Source: Muricea muricata
Taxonomy: Eukaryota; Cnidaria; Anthozoa; Malacalcyonacea; Plexauridae
Reading direction: 5' to 3'
DNA length: 64,000 bases
Assembly (NCBI GenBank): GCA_963855995.1
Contig: OY979725.1
Span: 7,636,118 to 7,700,117 of the forward strand
Positions 1 through 12,342 of the stretch are shown one piece after another. The translations under genes were made by a program, and so were the position numbers. The notes under the pieces are model-generated. The model was given only the letters and a program-made list of their open reading frames with translations, searched no databases and had not been told where the DNA came from. Positions within the stretch are counted from its first letter, which is position 1. Every line of letters starts with the position of its first letter.

Positions 1-1315
1 CCGTTATTGATTTAGACAGCTTTTTTGCTATCAAATTCTTCCAGAACGCTTAAAACGCGATTTTGATGATTCTGAGATAACTTTTTTTACTTGCAAAGAA
101 AGTTTTAGGTTTTTCATTCCAGCATGTTTTTTTCGCTCATTTCGATAGTTAGAGGACCGCAAACATGATTTCCGACTAGGCAAGATAAGAAATTTTTATT
201 TAGAAGGTGTCTTTTAGTCTTGAGTTTAGCCCTCAAAATATCATTTTAAGCTCTAATACGTTGCCGTTATTGATTTAGACAGCTTTTTGGCACTCAAATC
301 GCTTGCAGAACGCTTAAAACGCGATTTTGATGACTCTGAGATCATTTTTTTCACTTGTAAAGAAAGTTTTATGTTTTTCATTTCAGCATGTTTTTTCGCT
401 CATTTCGATAGTTAAAGCACCGCAAACATGATTTCCGACTTGGTAAGATGTGAAATTTCGATTTAGAAGGTGTCCCTTTACCCTTGAGTTTAGCCTTCAA
501 AACATCATTTTAAGCTCTAAAACGAAGCCGTTATTGATTTAGGCAACTTTTTTGCGCTCAAATCGCTTCCAGAACGCCTAAAAAGCGATTTTGATGATTC
601 TGAGATAATTTTTTTTCACTTCAAAGAATGTTTTTCCTTTTTCATTCAACATTTTATTTCGCTAATTTCAACAGTTAGAGCACCGCAAACATGATTTTCG
701 TCTAGGTAAGATCAGAAATTTCGATTTAGAAGGTGCTTTTAGTCTTGAGTTTAGCCCTCAAAACATCATTTTAAGCTCTAAAACGATACCGTTATTGATT
801 TAAACAGCTTTTTTGCGCTCAAATCGCTTCCAGAACGCTTAAAACGCGATTTTGATGATTCTGAGATCATTTTTTTCTTTTACAAAGAAAGTTTTAGGTT
901 TTTTATTCCAGCACGTTATTTCACTCATTTCGATAGTTAGAGCACCGCAAACATGATTCCCGTCTTGGTAAGATCAGAAATTTTGATTTAGAAGGTGTCT
1001 TTTAGTCTTGAGTTCAGCCCTCAAAACATCATTTTAAGCTCTAAAACGATGCCGTTATTGATTTAGGCAGCTTTTTTGCTATCAAATGTCTTCCAGAACG
1101 CTTAAAACGCGATTTTGATGATTCTGAGATCATTTTTTTTCACTTGTAAAGAAAGTTTTAGGTTTTTCATTCCAGCATGTTGTTTCGCTCATTACGAAAA
1201 TTAGGGCACCGCAAACATGATTCCCGACTTGGTAAGATCAAAAATTTCGATTTAGAAGGTGTCTTTTAGTCTTGAGTTTAGCCCTCAAAGCATCATTTTA
1301 AGCTCTAAAACGTTG

Positions 1316-1579
1316 CCGTTATTGATTTAGACAGCTTTTTTGCGCTCAAATCGCTTTCAGAACGCTTAAAACGCGATTTTGATGATTCTGAGATAACTTT
1401 TGTTTACTTGCAAAGAAAGTTTTAGGTTTTTTATTCCAGCACGTTATTTCACTCATTTCGATAGTTAGAGCACCGCAAACATGATTCCCGACTTGGTAAG
1501 ATCAGAAATTTCGTTTTAGAAGGTGTCCTTTAGCCTTGAGTTTAGCCTTCAAAACATCATTTTAAGCTCTAAAACGATG
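1316..1579. repeat. Representative satellite monomer (264 bp)
   Basis: Chosen as a reference copy, phased to the landmark CCGTTATT. A hand count gives 95 G+C of 264 bases (36 %) and 12 CpG, where base composition alone predicts about 8.5. Order of parts: a GATTTAGACAG box; a T6 run; a variable segment (here GCGCTCAAATCGC, in other monomers GCTATCAAATTGC or similar); the conserved core AGAACGCTTAAAACGCGATT; a long T run; TTGCAAAGAAAG; TTATTCCAGCACG; a TTCGATAGTTAGAGCACCGC box; GATTCCCGACTTGGTAAGAT; a TTTAGAAGGTGTC box; and the CTTGAGTTTAGCC to AAGCTCTAAAACG tail. I do not recognise the monomer as a named satellite. Confidence 0.9.
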
Positions 1580-2459
1580 CCGTTATTTATTTGGACAACT
1601 TTTTTGCTATCAAATTTCTTCCAGAACGCTTAAAACGCGATTTTGATCATTCTAAGATAACTTTTTTTACTTGCAAAGAAAGTTTTAGGTTTTTCATTCC
1701 AGCATGTCGTTTCGCTTATTTCGATAGTTAGGGCACCGCAAACATGATTCCCGACTTGGTAAGATCAAAAATTTCGATTTAGAAGGTGTCTTTTAGTCTT
1801 GAGTTTAGCCCTGAAAAAACCATTTTAAGCTCTAAAACGATGCCGTTATTGATTTAGAAAGCTTTTTTGCTATCAAATTGCTTCCAGAACGCTTAAAACG
1901 CAATTTTGATGATTCTGAGATAACTTTTTTTACTTGCAAAGAAAGTTTTAGGTTTTTCATTCCAGCATGTTTTTTTCGCTCATTTCGACGGTTAGAGCAC
2001 CGCAAATGTGATTTTCGTCTTGGTAAGATCAGAAATTTTTATTTAGAAGGTGTCTTTTAGTCTTGAGTTTAGCCCTCAAAATATCATTTTGAGCTCTAAA
2101 ACGTTGCCGTTATTGATTTAGACAAATTTTTTTCGCTCAAATCGCTACCAGAACGCTTAAAAAGCGATTTTGATGATCTGAGTTCACATTTTTTCACTTG
2201 CAAAGAATGTTTTAGCTGTTTCATTCAACATTTTATTTCGCTCATTTCGACAGTTAGAGCACCGCAAACATGATTTTCGTCTTGGTAAGATCAGAAATTC
2301 TATTTAGAAGGTGCTTTTAGTCTTGAGTTTAGCCCTCAAAACATCATTTTAAGCTCTAAAACGTTGCCGTTATTGATTTAGACAGCTTTTTTTCTACCAA
2401 ATTGCTTCCAAAACGCTTAAAACGCGATTTTGATCATTCTTAGATAACTTTTTTTCACT

Positions 2460-3787
2460 TGCAAAGAATGTTTTAGCTTTTTCATTCAACATTTTATTTC
2501 ACTCATTTCGACAGTTATAGCACCGCAAACATGATTTTCGTCTTGGTAAGATCAGAAATTTCGATTTAGAAGGTGCTTTTAGTCTTGAGTTTAGCCATCA
2601 AAACATCATTTTAAGCTCTAAAACGATGGTGTTATTGATTTAAACAGCTTTTTCGCTCAAATCGCTTCCAGAACCCCTAAAACGCGATTTTGATGATTCT
2701 GAGATAATTTTTTTTCACTTGCAAAGAAAGTTTTAGGTTTTTTATTCCACCACGTTATTTCGCTCATTTCGATAGTTAGAGCACCGCAAACATGATTCCC
2801 GACTTGGTAAGATCAGAAATTTCGATTTAGAAGGTATCTTTTAGTCTTGAGTTTAGCCCGCAAAACATCATTTAAAGCTCAAAAACGTATCGGTTATTGA
2901 TTTAGACCGCTTTTTTGCTATCAAATTCTTCCAGAACGCTTAAAACGCGATTTTGATGATTCTGAGATAACTTTTTTTCCTTGCAAAAAAAGTTTTAGGT
3001 TTTTCATTCCAGCATGTTTTTTTCGCTCATTTCGATAGTTAGAGGACCGCAAACATGATTTCCGACTTGGTAAGATCAGAAATTTTTATTTAGAAGGTGT
3101 CTTTTAGTCTTGAGTTTAGCCCTCAAAAAATCATTTTAAGCTCTAAAACGTTGCCGTTATTGATTTAGACAACTTTTCTGCGCTTAAATCGCTTCCAGAA
3201 AGCTTAAAACGCGATTTTGATGATTCTGAGATCACTTTTTTTCACTTGCAAAGAATGTTTTACCTTTTTCATTCAACATTTTATTTCACTCATTTCGACA
3301 GTTATAGCACCGCAAACATGATTTTCGTCTTGGTAAGATCAGAAATTTCGATTTAGAAGGTGCTTTTAGTCTTGAGTTTAGCCATCAAAACATCATTTTA
3401 AGCTCTAAAACGATGGTGTTATTGATTTAAACAGCTTTTTCGCTCAAATCGCTTCCAGAACCCCTAAAACGCGATTTTGATGATTCTGAGATAATTTTTT
3501 TTCACTTGCAAAGAAAGTTTTAGGTTTTTTATTCCAGCACGTTATTTCACTCATTTCGAAAGTTAGAGCACCGCAAACATGATTCCCAACTTGGTAAGAT
3601 CAGAAATTTCGATTTAGAAGGTATCTTTTAGTCTTGAGTTTAGCCCGCAAAACATCATTTAAAGCTCAAAAACGTATCGGTTATTCATTTAGACCGCTTT
3701 TTTGCTATCAAATTCTTCCAGAACGCTTAAAACGCGATTTTGATGATTCTGAGATAACTTTTTTTACTTGCAAAGAAAGTTTTAGGT
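2460..3787. repeat. Two-monomer block repeated at a 3-monomer (787-bp) shift
   Basis: The stretch about 2460-3000 recurs at about 3247-3787. Both copies contain an ATTCAACATTTTATTTC monomer, then the unusual GATGGTGTTATTG monomer (2625 and 3412) with AACCCCTAAAACGCG in place of AACGCTTAAAACGCG, then the start of an ACGTATCGGTTATT monomer. The copies end differently, TTTTTTTCGC near 3020 against GTCGTTTCGC near 3804. The arrangement is present again in the second 22-monomer copy at +5780. Confidence 0.75.
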
Positions 3788-5780
3788 TTTTCATTCCAGC
3801 ATGTCGTTTCGCTCATTTCGATAGTTAGGGCACCGCAAACATGATTCCCGACTTGGTAAGATCAAAAATTTCGATTTAGAAGGTGTCTTTTAGTCTTGAG
3901 TTTAGCCCTAAAAAAACCATTTTAAGCTCTAAAACGATGCCGTTATTGATTTAGACAGCTTTTTTTCTATCAAATTTCTTCCAGAACGCTTAAAACGCGA
4001 TTTTGATGATTCTGAGATCATTTTTTTTCACTTGTAAAGAAAGTTTTAGGTTTTTCATTCCAGCATGTTGTTTCGCTCATTTCGATAGTTAGAGCAACGC
4101 AAACATAATTTCCGACTTGGTAAGATCAAAAATTTCGATTTAGAAGGTATCTTTTAGTCTTGAGTTTAGCCCGCAAAACATCATTTAAAGCTCAAAAACG
4201 TATCGGTTAATCATTTAGACCGCTTTTTTGCTATCAAATTCTTCCAGAACGCTTAAAACGCGATTTTTATGATTCTGAGATAACTTTTTTTACTTGCAAA
4301 GAAAGTTTTAGGTTTTTCATTCCAGCATGTTTTTTTCGCTCATTTCGATAGTTAGAGGACGGCAAACATGATTTCCGACTTGGCAAGATCAAAAAAATTT
4401 TATTTAGAAGGTGTCTTTTAGTCTTGAGTTTAGCCTTCAAAACATCATTTTAAGCTCTAATACGTTGCCGTTATTGATTTAGACAGCTTTTTTGCGCTCA
4501 AATCGCTTGCAGAACGCTTAAAACGCGATTTTGATGATTCTGAGATCATTATTTTTTCACTTGCAAAGAAAGTTTTAGGTTTTTCATTCCATCACGCTGT
4601 TTCACTCATTTCAATAGAGCACCGCAAACTTGATTTCCGACTTGGTAAGATGTGAAATTTCGATTTAGAAGGTAACCTTTAGCCTTGAGTTTAGCCTTCA
4701 AAACATCATTTTAAGCTCTAAAACGAAGCCGTTATTGATTTAGACAGCTTTTTTGCTATCAAATTGCTTCCAAAACGCTTAAAACGTGATTTTGATCATT
4801 CTTAGATAACTTTTTTTACTTGCAAAAAAAGTTTTAGGTTTTTCATTCCAGCATGTTTTTTTCGCTCATTTCGATAGTTAGAGGACCGCAAACATGATTT
4901 CCGACTTGGTAAGATCAAAAATTTTTATTTAGAAGGTGTCTTTTAGTCTTGAGTTTAGCCCTCAAAAAACCATTTTAAGCTCTAAAACGTTGCCGTTATT
5001 GATTTAGACAACTTTTCTGCGCTCAAATCGCTTCCAGAACGCTTAAAACGCGATTTTTATGATTCTGAGATTACTTTTTTTCACTTGCAAAGAATGTTTT
5101 AGCTTTTTCATTCAACATTTTATTTCACTCATTTCGACAGTTATAGCACCGCAAACATGATTTTTTTCTTGGTAAGATCAGAAATTTCGATTTAGAAGGT
5201 GTTTTTAGTCTTGAGTTTAGCCCTCAAAACATCATTTTAAGCTCTAAAACGATGGTGTAATTGATTTAAACAGCTTTTTCGCTCAAATCGCTTCCAGAAC
5301 CCCTAAAACGCGATTTTGATGATTCTGAGATAATTTTTTTTCGCTTGCAAAGAAAGTTTTAGGTTTTTTATTCCAGCACGTTATTTCACTCATTTCGAAA
5401 GTTAGAGCACCGCAAACATGATTCCCGACTTGGTAAGATCAGAAATTTCGATTTAGAAGGTATCTTTTAGTTTTGAGTTTAGCCCGCAAAACATCATTTA
5501 AAGCTCAAAAACGTATCCGTTATTGATTTAGACCGCTTTTTTGCTATCAAATTGCTTCCAGAACGCTTAAAACGCGATTTTGATGATTCTGAGATAACTT
5601 TTTTTACTTGCAAAGAAAGTTTTAGGTTTTTCATTCCAGCATGTTTTTTTCGCTCATTTCGATAGTTAGAGGACCGCAAACATGATTTCCGACTAGGCAA
5701 GATAAGAAATTTTTATTTAGAAGGTGTCTTTTAGTCTTGAGTTTAGCCCTCAAAACATCATTTTAAGCTCTAATACGTTG

Positions 5781-8700
5781 CCGTTATTGATTTAGACAGC
5801 TTTTTTGCTATCAAATTCTTCCAGAACGCTTAAAACGCGATTTTGATGATTCTGAGATAACTTTTTTTACTTGCAAAGAAAGTTTTAGGTTTTTCATTCC
5901 AGCATGTTTTTTTCGCTCATTTCGATAGTTAGAGGACCGCAAACATGATTTCCGACTAGGCAAGATAAGAAATTTTTATTTAGAAGGTGTCTTTTAGTCT
6001 TGAGTTTAGCCCTCAAAATATCATTTTAAGCTCTAATACGTTGCCGTTATTGATTTAGACAGCTTTTTGGCACTCAAATCGCTTGCAGAACGCTTAAAAC
6101 GCGATTTTGATGACTCTGAGATCATTTTTTTCACTTGTAAAGAAAGTTTTATGTTTTTCATTTCAGCATGTTTTTTCGCTCATTTCGATAGTTAAAGCAC
6201 CGCAAACATGATTTCCGACTTGGTAAGATGTGAAATTTCGATTTAGAAGGTGTCCCTTTACCCTTGAGTTTAGCCTTCAAAACATCATTTTAAGCTCTAA
6301 AACGAAGCCGTTATTGATTTAGGCAACTTTTTTGCGCTCAAATCGCTTCCAGAACGCCTAAAAAGCGATTTTGATGATTCTGAGATAATTTTTTTTCACT
6401 TCAAAGAATGTTTTTCCTTTTTCATTCAACATTTTATTTCGCTAATTTCAACAGTTAGAGCACCGCAAACATGATTTTCGTCTAGGTAAGATCAGAAATT
6501 TCGATTTAGAAGGTGCTTTTAGTCTTGAGTTTAGCCCTCAAAACATCATTTTAAGCTCTAAAACGATACCGTTATTGATTTAAACAGCTTTTTTGCGCTC
6601 AAATCGCTTCCAGAACGCTTAAAACGCGATTTTGATGATTCTGAGATCATTTTTTTCTTTTACAAAGAAAGTTTTAGGTTTTTTATTCCAGCACGTTATT
6701 TCACTCATTTCGATAGTTAGAGCACCGCAAACATGATTCCCGTCTTGGTAAGATCAGAAATTTTGATTTAGAAGGTGTCTTTTAGTCTTGAGTTCAGCCC
6801 TCAAAACATCATTTTAAGCTCTAAAACGATGCCGTTATTGATTTAGGCAGCTTTTTTGCTATCAAATGTCTTCCAGAACGCTTAAAACGCGATTTTGATG
6901 ATTCTGAGATCATTTTTTTTCACTTGTAAAGAAAGTTTTAGGTTTTTCATTCCAGCATGTTGTTTCGCTCATTACGAAAATTAGGGCACCGCAAACATGA
7001 TTCCCGACTTGGTAAGATCAAAAATTTCGATTTAGAAGGTGTCTTTTAGTCTTGAGTTTAGCCCTCAAAGCATCATTTTAAGCTCTAAAACGTTGCCGTT
7101 ATTGATTTAGACAGCTTTTTTGCGCTCAAATCGCTTTCAGAACGCTTAAAACGCGATTTTGATGATTCTGAGATAACTTTTGTTTACTTGCAAAGAAAGT
7201 TTTAGGTTTTTTATTCCAGCACGTTATTTCACTCATTTCGATAGTTAGAGCACCGCAAACATGATTCCCGACTTGGTAAGATCAGAAATTTCGTTTTAGA
7301 AGGTGTCCTTTAGCCTTGAGTTTAGCCTTCAAAACATCATTTTAAGCTCTAAAACGATGCCGTTATTTATTTGGACAACTTTTTTGCTATCAAATTTCTT
7401 CCAGAACGCTTAAAACGCGATTTTGATCATTCTAAGATAACTTTTTTTACTTGCAAAGAAAGTTTTAGGTTTTTCATTCCAGCATGTCGTTTCGCTTATT
7501 TCGATAGTTAGGGCACCGCAAACATGATTCCCGACTTGGTAAGATCAAAAATTTCGATTTAGAAGGTGTCTTTTAGTCTTGAGTTTAGCCCTGAAAAAAC
7601 CATTTTAAGCTCTAAAACGATGCCGTTATTGATTTAGAAAGCTTTTTTGCTATCAAATTGCTTCCAGAACGCTTAAAACGCAATTTTGATGATTCTGAGA
7701 TAACTTTTTTTACTTGCAAAGAAAGTTTTAGGTTTTTCATTCCAGCATGTTTTTTTCGCTCATTTCGACGGTTAGAGCACCGCAAATGTGATTTTCGTCT
7801 TGGTAAGATCAGAAATTTTTATTTAGAAGGTGTCTTTTAGTCTTGAGTTTAGCCCTCAAAATATCATTTTGAGCTCTAAAACGTTGCCGTTATTGATTTA
7901 GACAAATTTTTTTCGCTCAAATCGCTACCAGAACGCTTAAAAAGCGATTTTGATGATCTGAGTTCACATTTTTTCACTTGCAAAGAATGTTTTAGCTGTT
8001 TCATTCAACATTTTATTTCGCTCATTTCGACAGTTAGAGCACCGCAAACATGATTTTCGTCTTGGTAAGATCAGAAATTCTATTTAGAAGGTGCTTTTAG
8101 TCTTGAGTTTAGCCCTCAAAACATCATTTTAAGCTCTAAAACGTTGCCGTTATTGATTTAGACAGCTTTTTTTCCTACCAAATTGCTTCCAAAACGCTTA
8201 AAACGCGATTTTGATCATTCTTAGATAACTTTTTTTCACTTGCAAAGAATGTTTTAGCTTTTTCATTCAACATTTTATTTCACTCATTTCGACAGTTATA
8301 GCACCGCAAACATGATTTTCGTCTTGGTAAGATCAGAAATTTCGATTTAGAAGGTGCTTTTAGTCTTGAGTTTAGCCATCAAAACATCATTTTAAGCTCT
8401 AAAACGATGGTGTTATTGATTTAAACAGCTTTTTCGCTCAAATCGCTTCCAGAACCCCTAAAACGCGATTTTGATGATTCTGAGATAATTTTTTTTCACT
8501 TGCAAAGAAAGTTTTAGGTTTTTTATTCCACCACGTTATTTCGCTCATTTCGATAGTTAGAGCACCGCAAACATGATTCCCGACTTGGTAAGATCAGAAA
8601 TTTCGATTTAGAAGGTATCTTTTAGTCTTGAGTTTAGCCCGCAAAACATCATTTAAAGCTCAAAAACGTATCGGTTATTGATTTAGACCGCTTTTTTGCT

Positions 8701-10545
8701 ATCAAATTCTTCCAGAACGCTTAAAACGCGATTTTGATGATTCTGAGATAACTTTTTTTCCTTGCAAAAAAAGTTTTAGGTTTTTCATTCCAGCATGTTT
8801 TTTTCGCTCATTTCGATAGTTAGAGGACCGCAAACATGATTTCCGACTTGGTAAGATCAGAAATTTTTATTTAGAAGGTGTCTTTTAGTCTTGAGTTTAG
8901 CCCTCAAAAAATCATTTTAAGCTCTAAAACGTTGCCGTTATTGATTTAGACAACTTTTCTGCGCTTAAATCGCTTCCAGAAAGCTTAAAACGCGATTTTG
9001 ATGATTCTGAGATCACTTTTTTTCACTTGCAAAGAATGTTTTACCTTTTTCATTCAACATTTTATTTCACTCATTTCGACAGTTATAGCACCGCAAACAT
9101 GATTTTCGTCTTGGTAAGATCAGAAATTTCGATTTAGAAGGTGCTTTTAGTCTTGAGTTTAGCCATCAAAACATCATTTTAAGCTCTAAAACGATGGTGT
9201 TATTGATTTAAACAGCTTTTTCGCTCAAATCGCTTCCAGAACCCCTAAAACGCGATTTTGATGATTCTGAGATAATTTTTTTTCACTTGCAAAGAAAGTT
9301 TTAGGTTTTTTATTCCAGCACGTTATTTCACTCATTTCGAAAGTTAGAGCACCGCAAACATGATTCCCAACTTGGTAAGATCAGAAATTTCGATTTAGAA
9401 GGTATCTTTTAGTCTTGAGTTTAGCCCGCAAAACATCATTTAAAGCTCAAAAACGTATCGGTTATTCATTTAGACCGCTTTTTTGCTATCAAATTCTTCC
9501 AGAACGCTTAAAACGCGATTTTGATGATTCTGAGATAACTTTTTTTACTTGCAAAGAAAGTTTTAGGTTTTTCATTCCAGCATGTCGTTTCGCTCATTTC
9601 GATAGTTAGGGCACCGCAAACATGATTCCCGACTTGGTAAGATCAAAAATTTCGATTTAGAAGGTGTCTTTTAGTCTTGAGTTTAGCCCTAAAAAAACCA
9701 TTTTAAGCTCTAAAACGATGCCGTTATTGATTTAGACAGCTTTTTTTCTATCAAATTTCTTCCAGAACGCTTAAAACGCGATTTTGATGATTCTGAGATC
9801 ATTTTTTTTCACTTGTAAAGAAAGTTTTAGGTTTTTCATTCCAGCATGTTGTTTCGCTCATTTCGATAGTTAGAGCAACGCAAACATAATTTCCGACTTG
9901 GTAAGATCAAAAATTTCGATTTAGAAGGTATCTTTTAGTCTTGAGTTTAGCCCGCAAAACATCATTTAAAGCTCAAAAACGTATCGGTTAATCATTTAGA
10001 CCGCTTTTTTGCTATCAAATTCTTCCAGAACGCTTAAAACGCGATTTTTATGATTCTGAGATAACTTTTTTTACTTGCAAAGAAAGTTTTAGGTTTTTCA
10101 TTCCAGCATGTTTTTTTCGCTCATTTCGATAGTTAGAGGACGGCAAACATGATTTCCGACTTGGCAAGATCAAAAAAATTTTATTTAGAAGGTGTCTTTT
10201 AGTCTTGAGTTTAGCCTTCAAAACATCATTTTAAGCTCTAATACGTTGCCGTTATTGATTTAGACAGCTTTTTTGCGCTCAAATCGCTTGCAGAACGCTT
10301 AAAACGCGATTTTGATGATTCTGAGATCATTATTTTTTCACTTGCAAAGAAAGTTTTAGGTTTTTCATTCCATCACGCTGTTTCACTCATTTCAATAGAG
10401 CACCGCAAACATGATTTCCGACTTGGTAAGATGTGAAATTTCGATTTAGAAGGTAACCTTTAGCCTTGAGTTTAGCCTTCAAAACATCATTTTAAGCTCT
10501 AAAACGAAGCCGTTATTGATTTAGACAGCTTTTTTGCTATCAAAT
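5781..10545. repeat. 22-monomer higher-order unit, copy 2 (partial)
   Basis: Nearly identical to 1-4764. By eye I found two differences: one extra C near 8174 (the TTTTTTTCCTACC run, against a single C near 2394) and A in place of T in GCAAACATG near 10411 (4630 in copy 1). After about 10545 the two copies part: here TATCAAATTTCTTCC, there TATCAAATTGCTTCC followed by further changes. So 18 of 22 monomers are present before a junction with a different monomer series. Such identity next to much larger differences between neighbouring monomers indicates a very recent block duplication, or an assembly duplication. Confidence 0.9.
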
Positions 10546-12342
10546 TTCTTCCAGAACGCTTAAAACGCAATTTTGATGATTTTGAGATAACTTTTTTTAC
10601 TTGCAAAGAAAGTTTTAGGTTTTTCATTCCAGCATGTTTTTTTCGCTCATTTCGACTGTTAGAGCACCGCAAACATGATTTTCGTCTTGGTAAGATCAGA
10701 AATTTTTATTTAGAAGGTGTCTTTTAGTCTTGAGTTTAGCCCTTAAAACATCATTTTAAGCTCTAAAACGTTGCCGTTATTGATTTAGACAACTTTTTTG
10801 CGCTCAAATCGCTTCATGAACGCTTAAAAAGCGATTTTGGTTATTCTGAGATCACTTTTTTTCACTTGCAAAGAATGTTTTAGCTTTTTCATTCAACATT
10901 TAATTTCACTCGTTTCGACAGTTAGAGCACCGTCAACTTGATTCCCGACTTGGCAAGATCAGAAATTTCGATTTAGAAGGTGTCTTTTAGTCTTGAGTTT
11001 AGCCCGCAAAACATCATTTTAAGCTCTAAAACGATTCCGTTATTGATTTAGACAGCTTTTTTGCGCTCAAATCGCTTCCAGAACGCTTAAAACGCGATTT
11101 TGATGATTCTGATATCATTTTTTTTCACTTGCAAAGAAACTTTTTGGTTTTTTATTGCAGCACGTTATTTCGCTCCTTTCGATAGTTAGAGCACCGCAAA
11201 CATGATTCTCGACTTGGTAAGATCAGAAATTTCGATTTAGAAGGTGTCTTTTAGTCTTGAGTTTAGCCCTCAAAAAATCATTTTAAGCTCTAATACGTTG
11301 CGTTATTGATTTAGACAAATTTTTTGCACTCAAATCGCTTCCAGAACGCTTAAAACGCGATTTTGATGATTCTGAGATCATTATTTTTTTCACTTGCAAA
11401 GAAAGTTTTAGGTTTTTCATTCCAGCATGCTGTTTCGCTCATTTCGATAGAGCACCGCAAACATGATTTCCGACTTGGTAATATGTGAAATTTCGATTTA
11501 GAAGGTGTCCTTTAGCCTTGAGTTTAGCCTTCAAAACATCATTTTAAGCTCTAAAACGATGCCGTTATTGATTTAGACAGCTTTTTTGCTATCAAATTGC
11601 TTCCAGAACGCTTAAAACGCAATTTTGATGATTCTGAGATAACTTTTTTTACTTGCAAAGAAAGTTTTAGGTTTTTCATTCCAGCATGTTTTTTTCGCTC
11701 ATTTCGACTGTTAGAGCACCGCAAACGTGATTTTCGTCTTGGTAAGATCAGAAATTTTTATTTAGAAGGTGTGTTTTAGTCTTGAGTTTAGCCCTCAAAA
11801 AATCATTTTAAGCTCTAATACGTTGCGTTATTGATTTAGACAAATTTTTTGCGCTCAAATCGCTTCCAGAACGCTTAAAACGCGATTTTTGATGATTCTG
11901 AGATCTTTTTTTTTCACTTGCAAATAAATTTTAGGTTTTTTATTCCGGCACGTTATTTCCCTCATTTCGATAGTTAGAGCACCACAAACATGATTCCCGA
12001 CTTGGTAAGATCAGAAATTTCTATTTAGAAGGTGTCTTTTAGTCTTGAGTTTACCCATCAACACATCATTTTAAGCTCTAAAACGATGCCGTTATTGATT
12101 TAGACCGCTTTTTTGCACTCAAATCGCTTCCAGAACGCTTAAAACGCGATTTTGATGATTCTGAGATAACTTTTTTTACTTGCAAAGAAAGTTTTGAGTT
12201 TTCACTCCAGCATGCTGTTTCGCTCATTTCGATAGAGCACCGCAAACATGATTTCCGACTTGGTAAAATGTGAAATTTCGATTTAGAAGATGTCCTTTAG
12301 CCTTGAGTTTAGCCTTCAAAACATCATTTTAAGCTCAAAAAC
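10546..12342. repeat. Mosaic array block shared with about 22.4-24.2 kb
   Basis: After the end of the 22-monomer unit, monomers follow an order found again 11,830 bp downstream. Both places have the CGCTTCATGAACGC monomer (about 10815 and 22645), then a monomer with GATATCATTTT and TTATTGCAGCACG (about 11115-11165 and 22945-22995), then a GATAGAGCACC monomer with TATGTGAAATTTCG. The first copy has about one monomer replaced (a TTGCGTTATT monomer at about 11300). No gene is present. Confidence 0.7.

Larger units (their letters stand above)
1..5780. repeat. 22-monomer higher-order unit, copy 1
   Basis: Sequence from position 1 recurs from 5781 with a constant 5780-bp shift (22 x 262.7). The unit mixes several monomer subtypes: TATCAAAT monomers, GCGCTCAAATCGC monomers, and monomers with the AATGTTTT...ATTCAACATTTTATTTC segment (for example about 630-660, 2210-2250, 2470-2500, 3255-3285 and 5090-5125). 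The part 4765-5780 is not repeated within 5781-10545; it resembles the GATGGTGT-bearing stretch at about 43.9-44.7 kb instead. Whether the unit continues left of the window cannot be seen. Confidence 0.9.

Noticed and set aside
1510-1530. CENP-B-box-like word around TTCGATTTAGAAGGTG in many monomers
   Set aside because: It fits only 7 of the 9 essential positions of the mammalian box, and about one such match is expected by chance in 263 bp on two strands.
1878-2060. Recurrent 60-68 codon reading frames in many monomers on the plus strand (protein similar to MLPERLKRNFDDSEITFF)
   Set aside because: They begin at TTG rather than ATG where I checked, follow the 263-bp monomer exactly, are broken in most monomers and overlap antisense frames. 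They are by-products of low stop density in the repeat.
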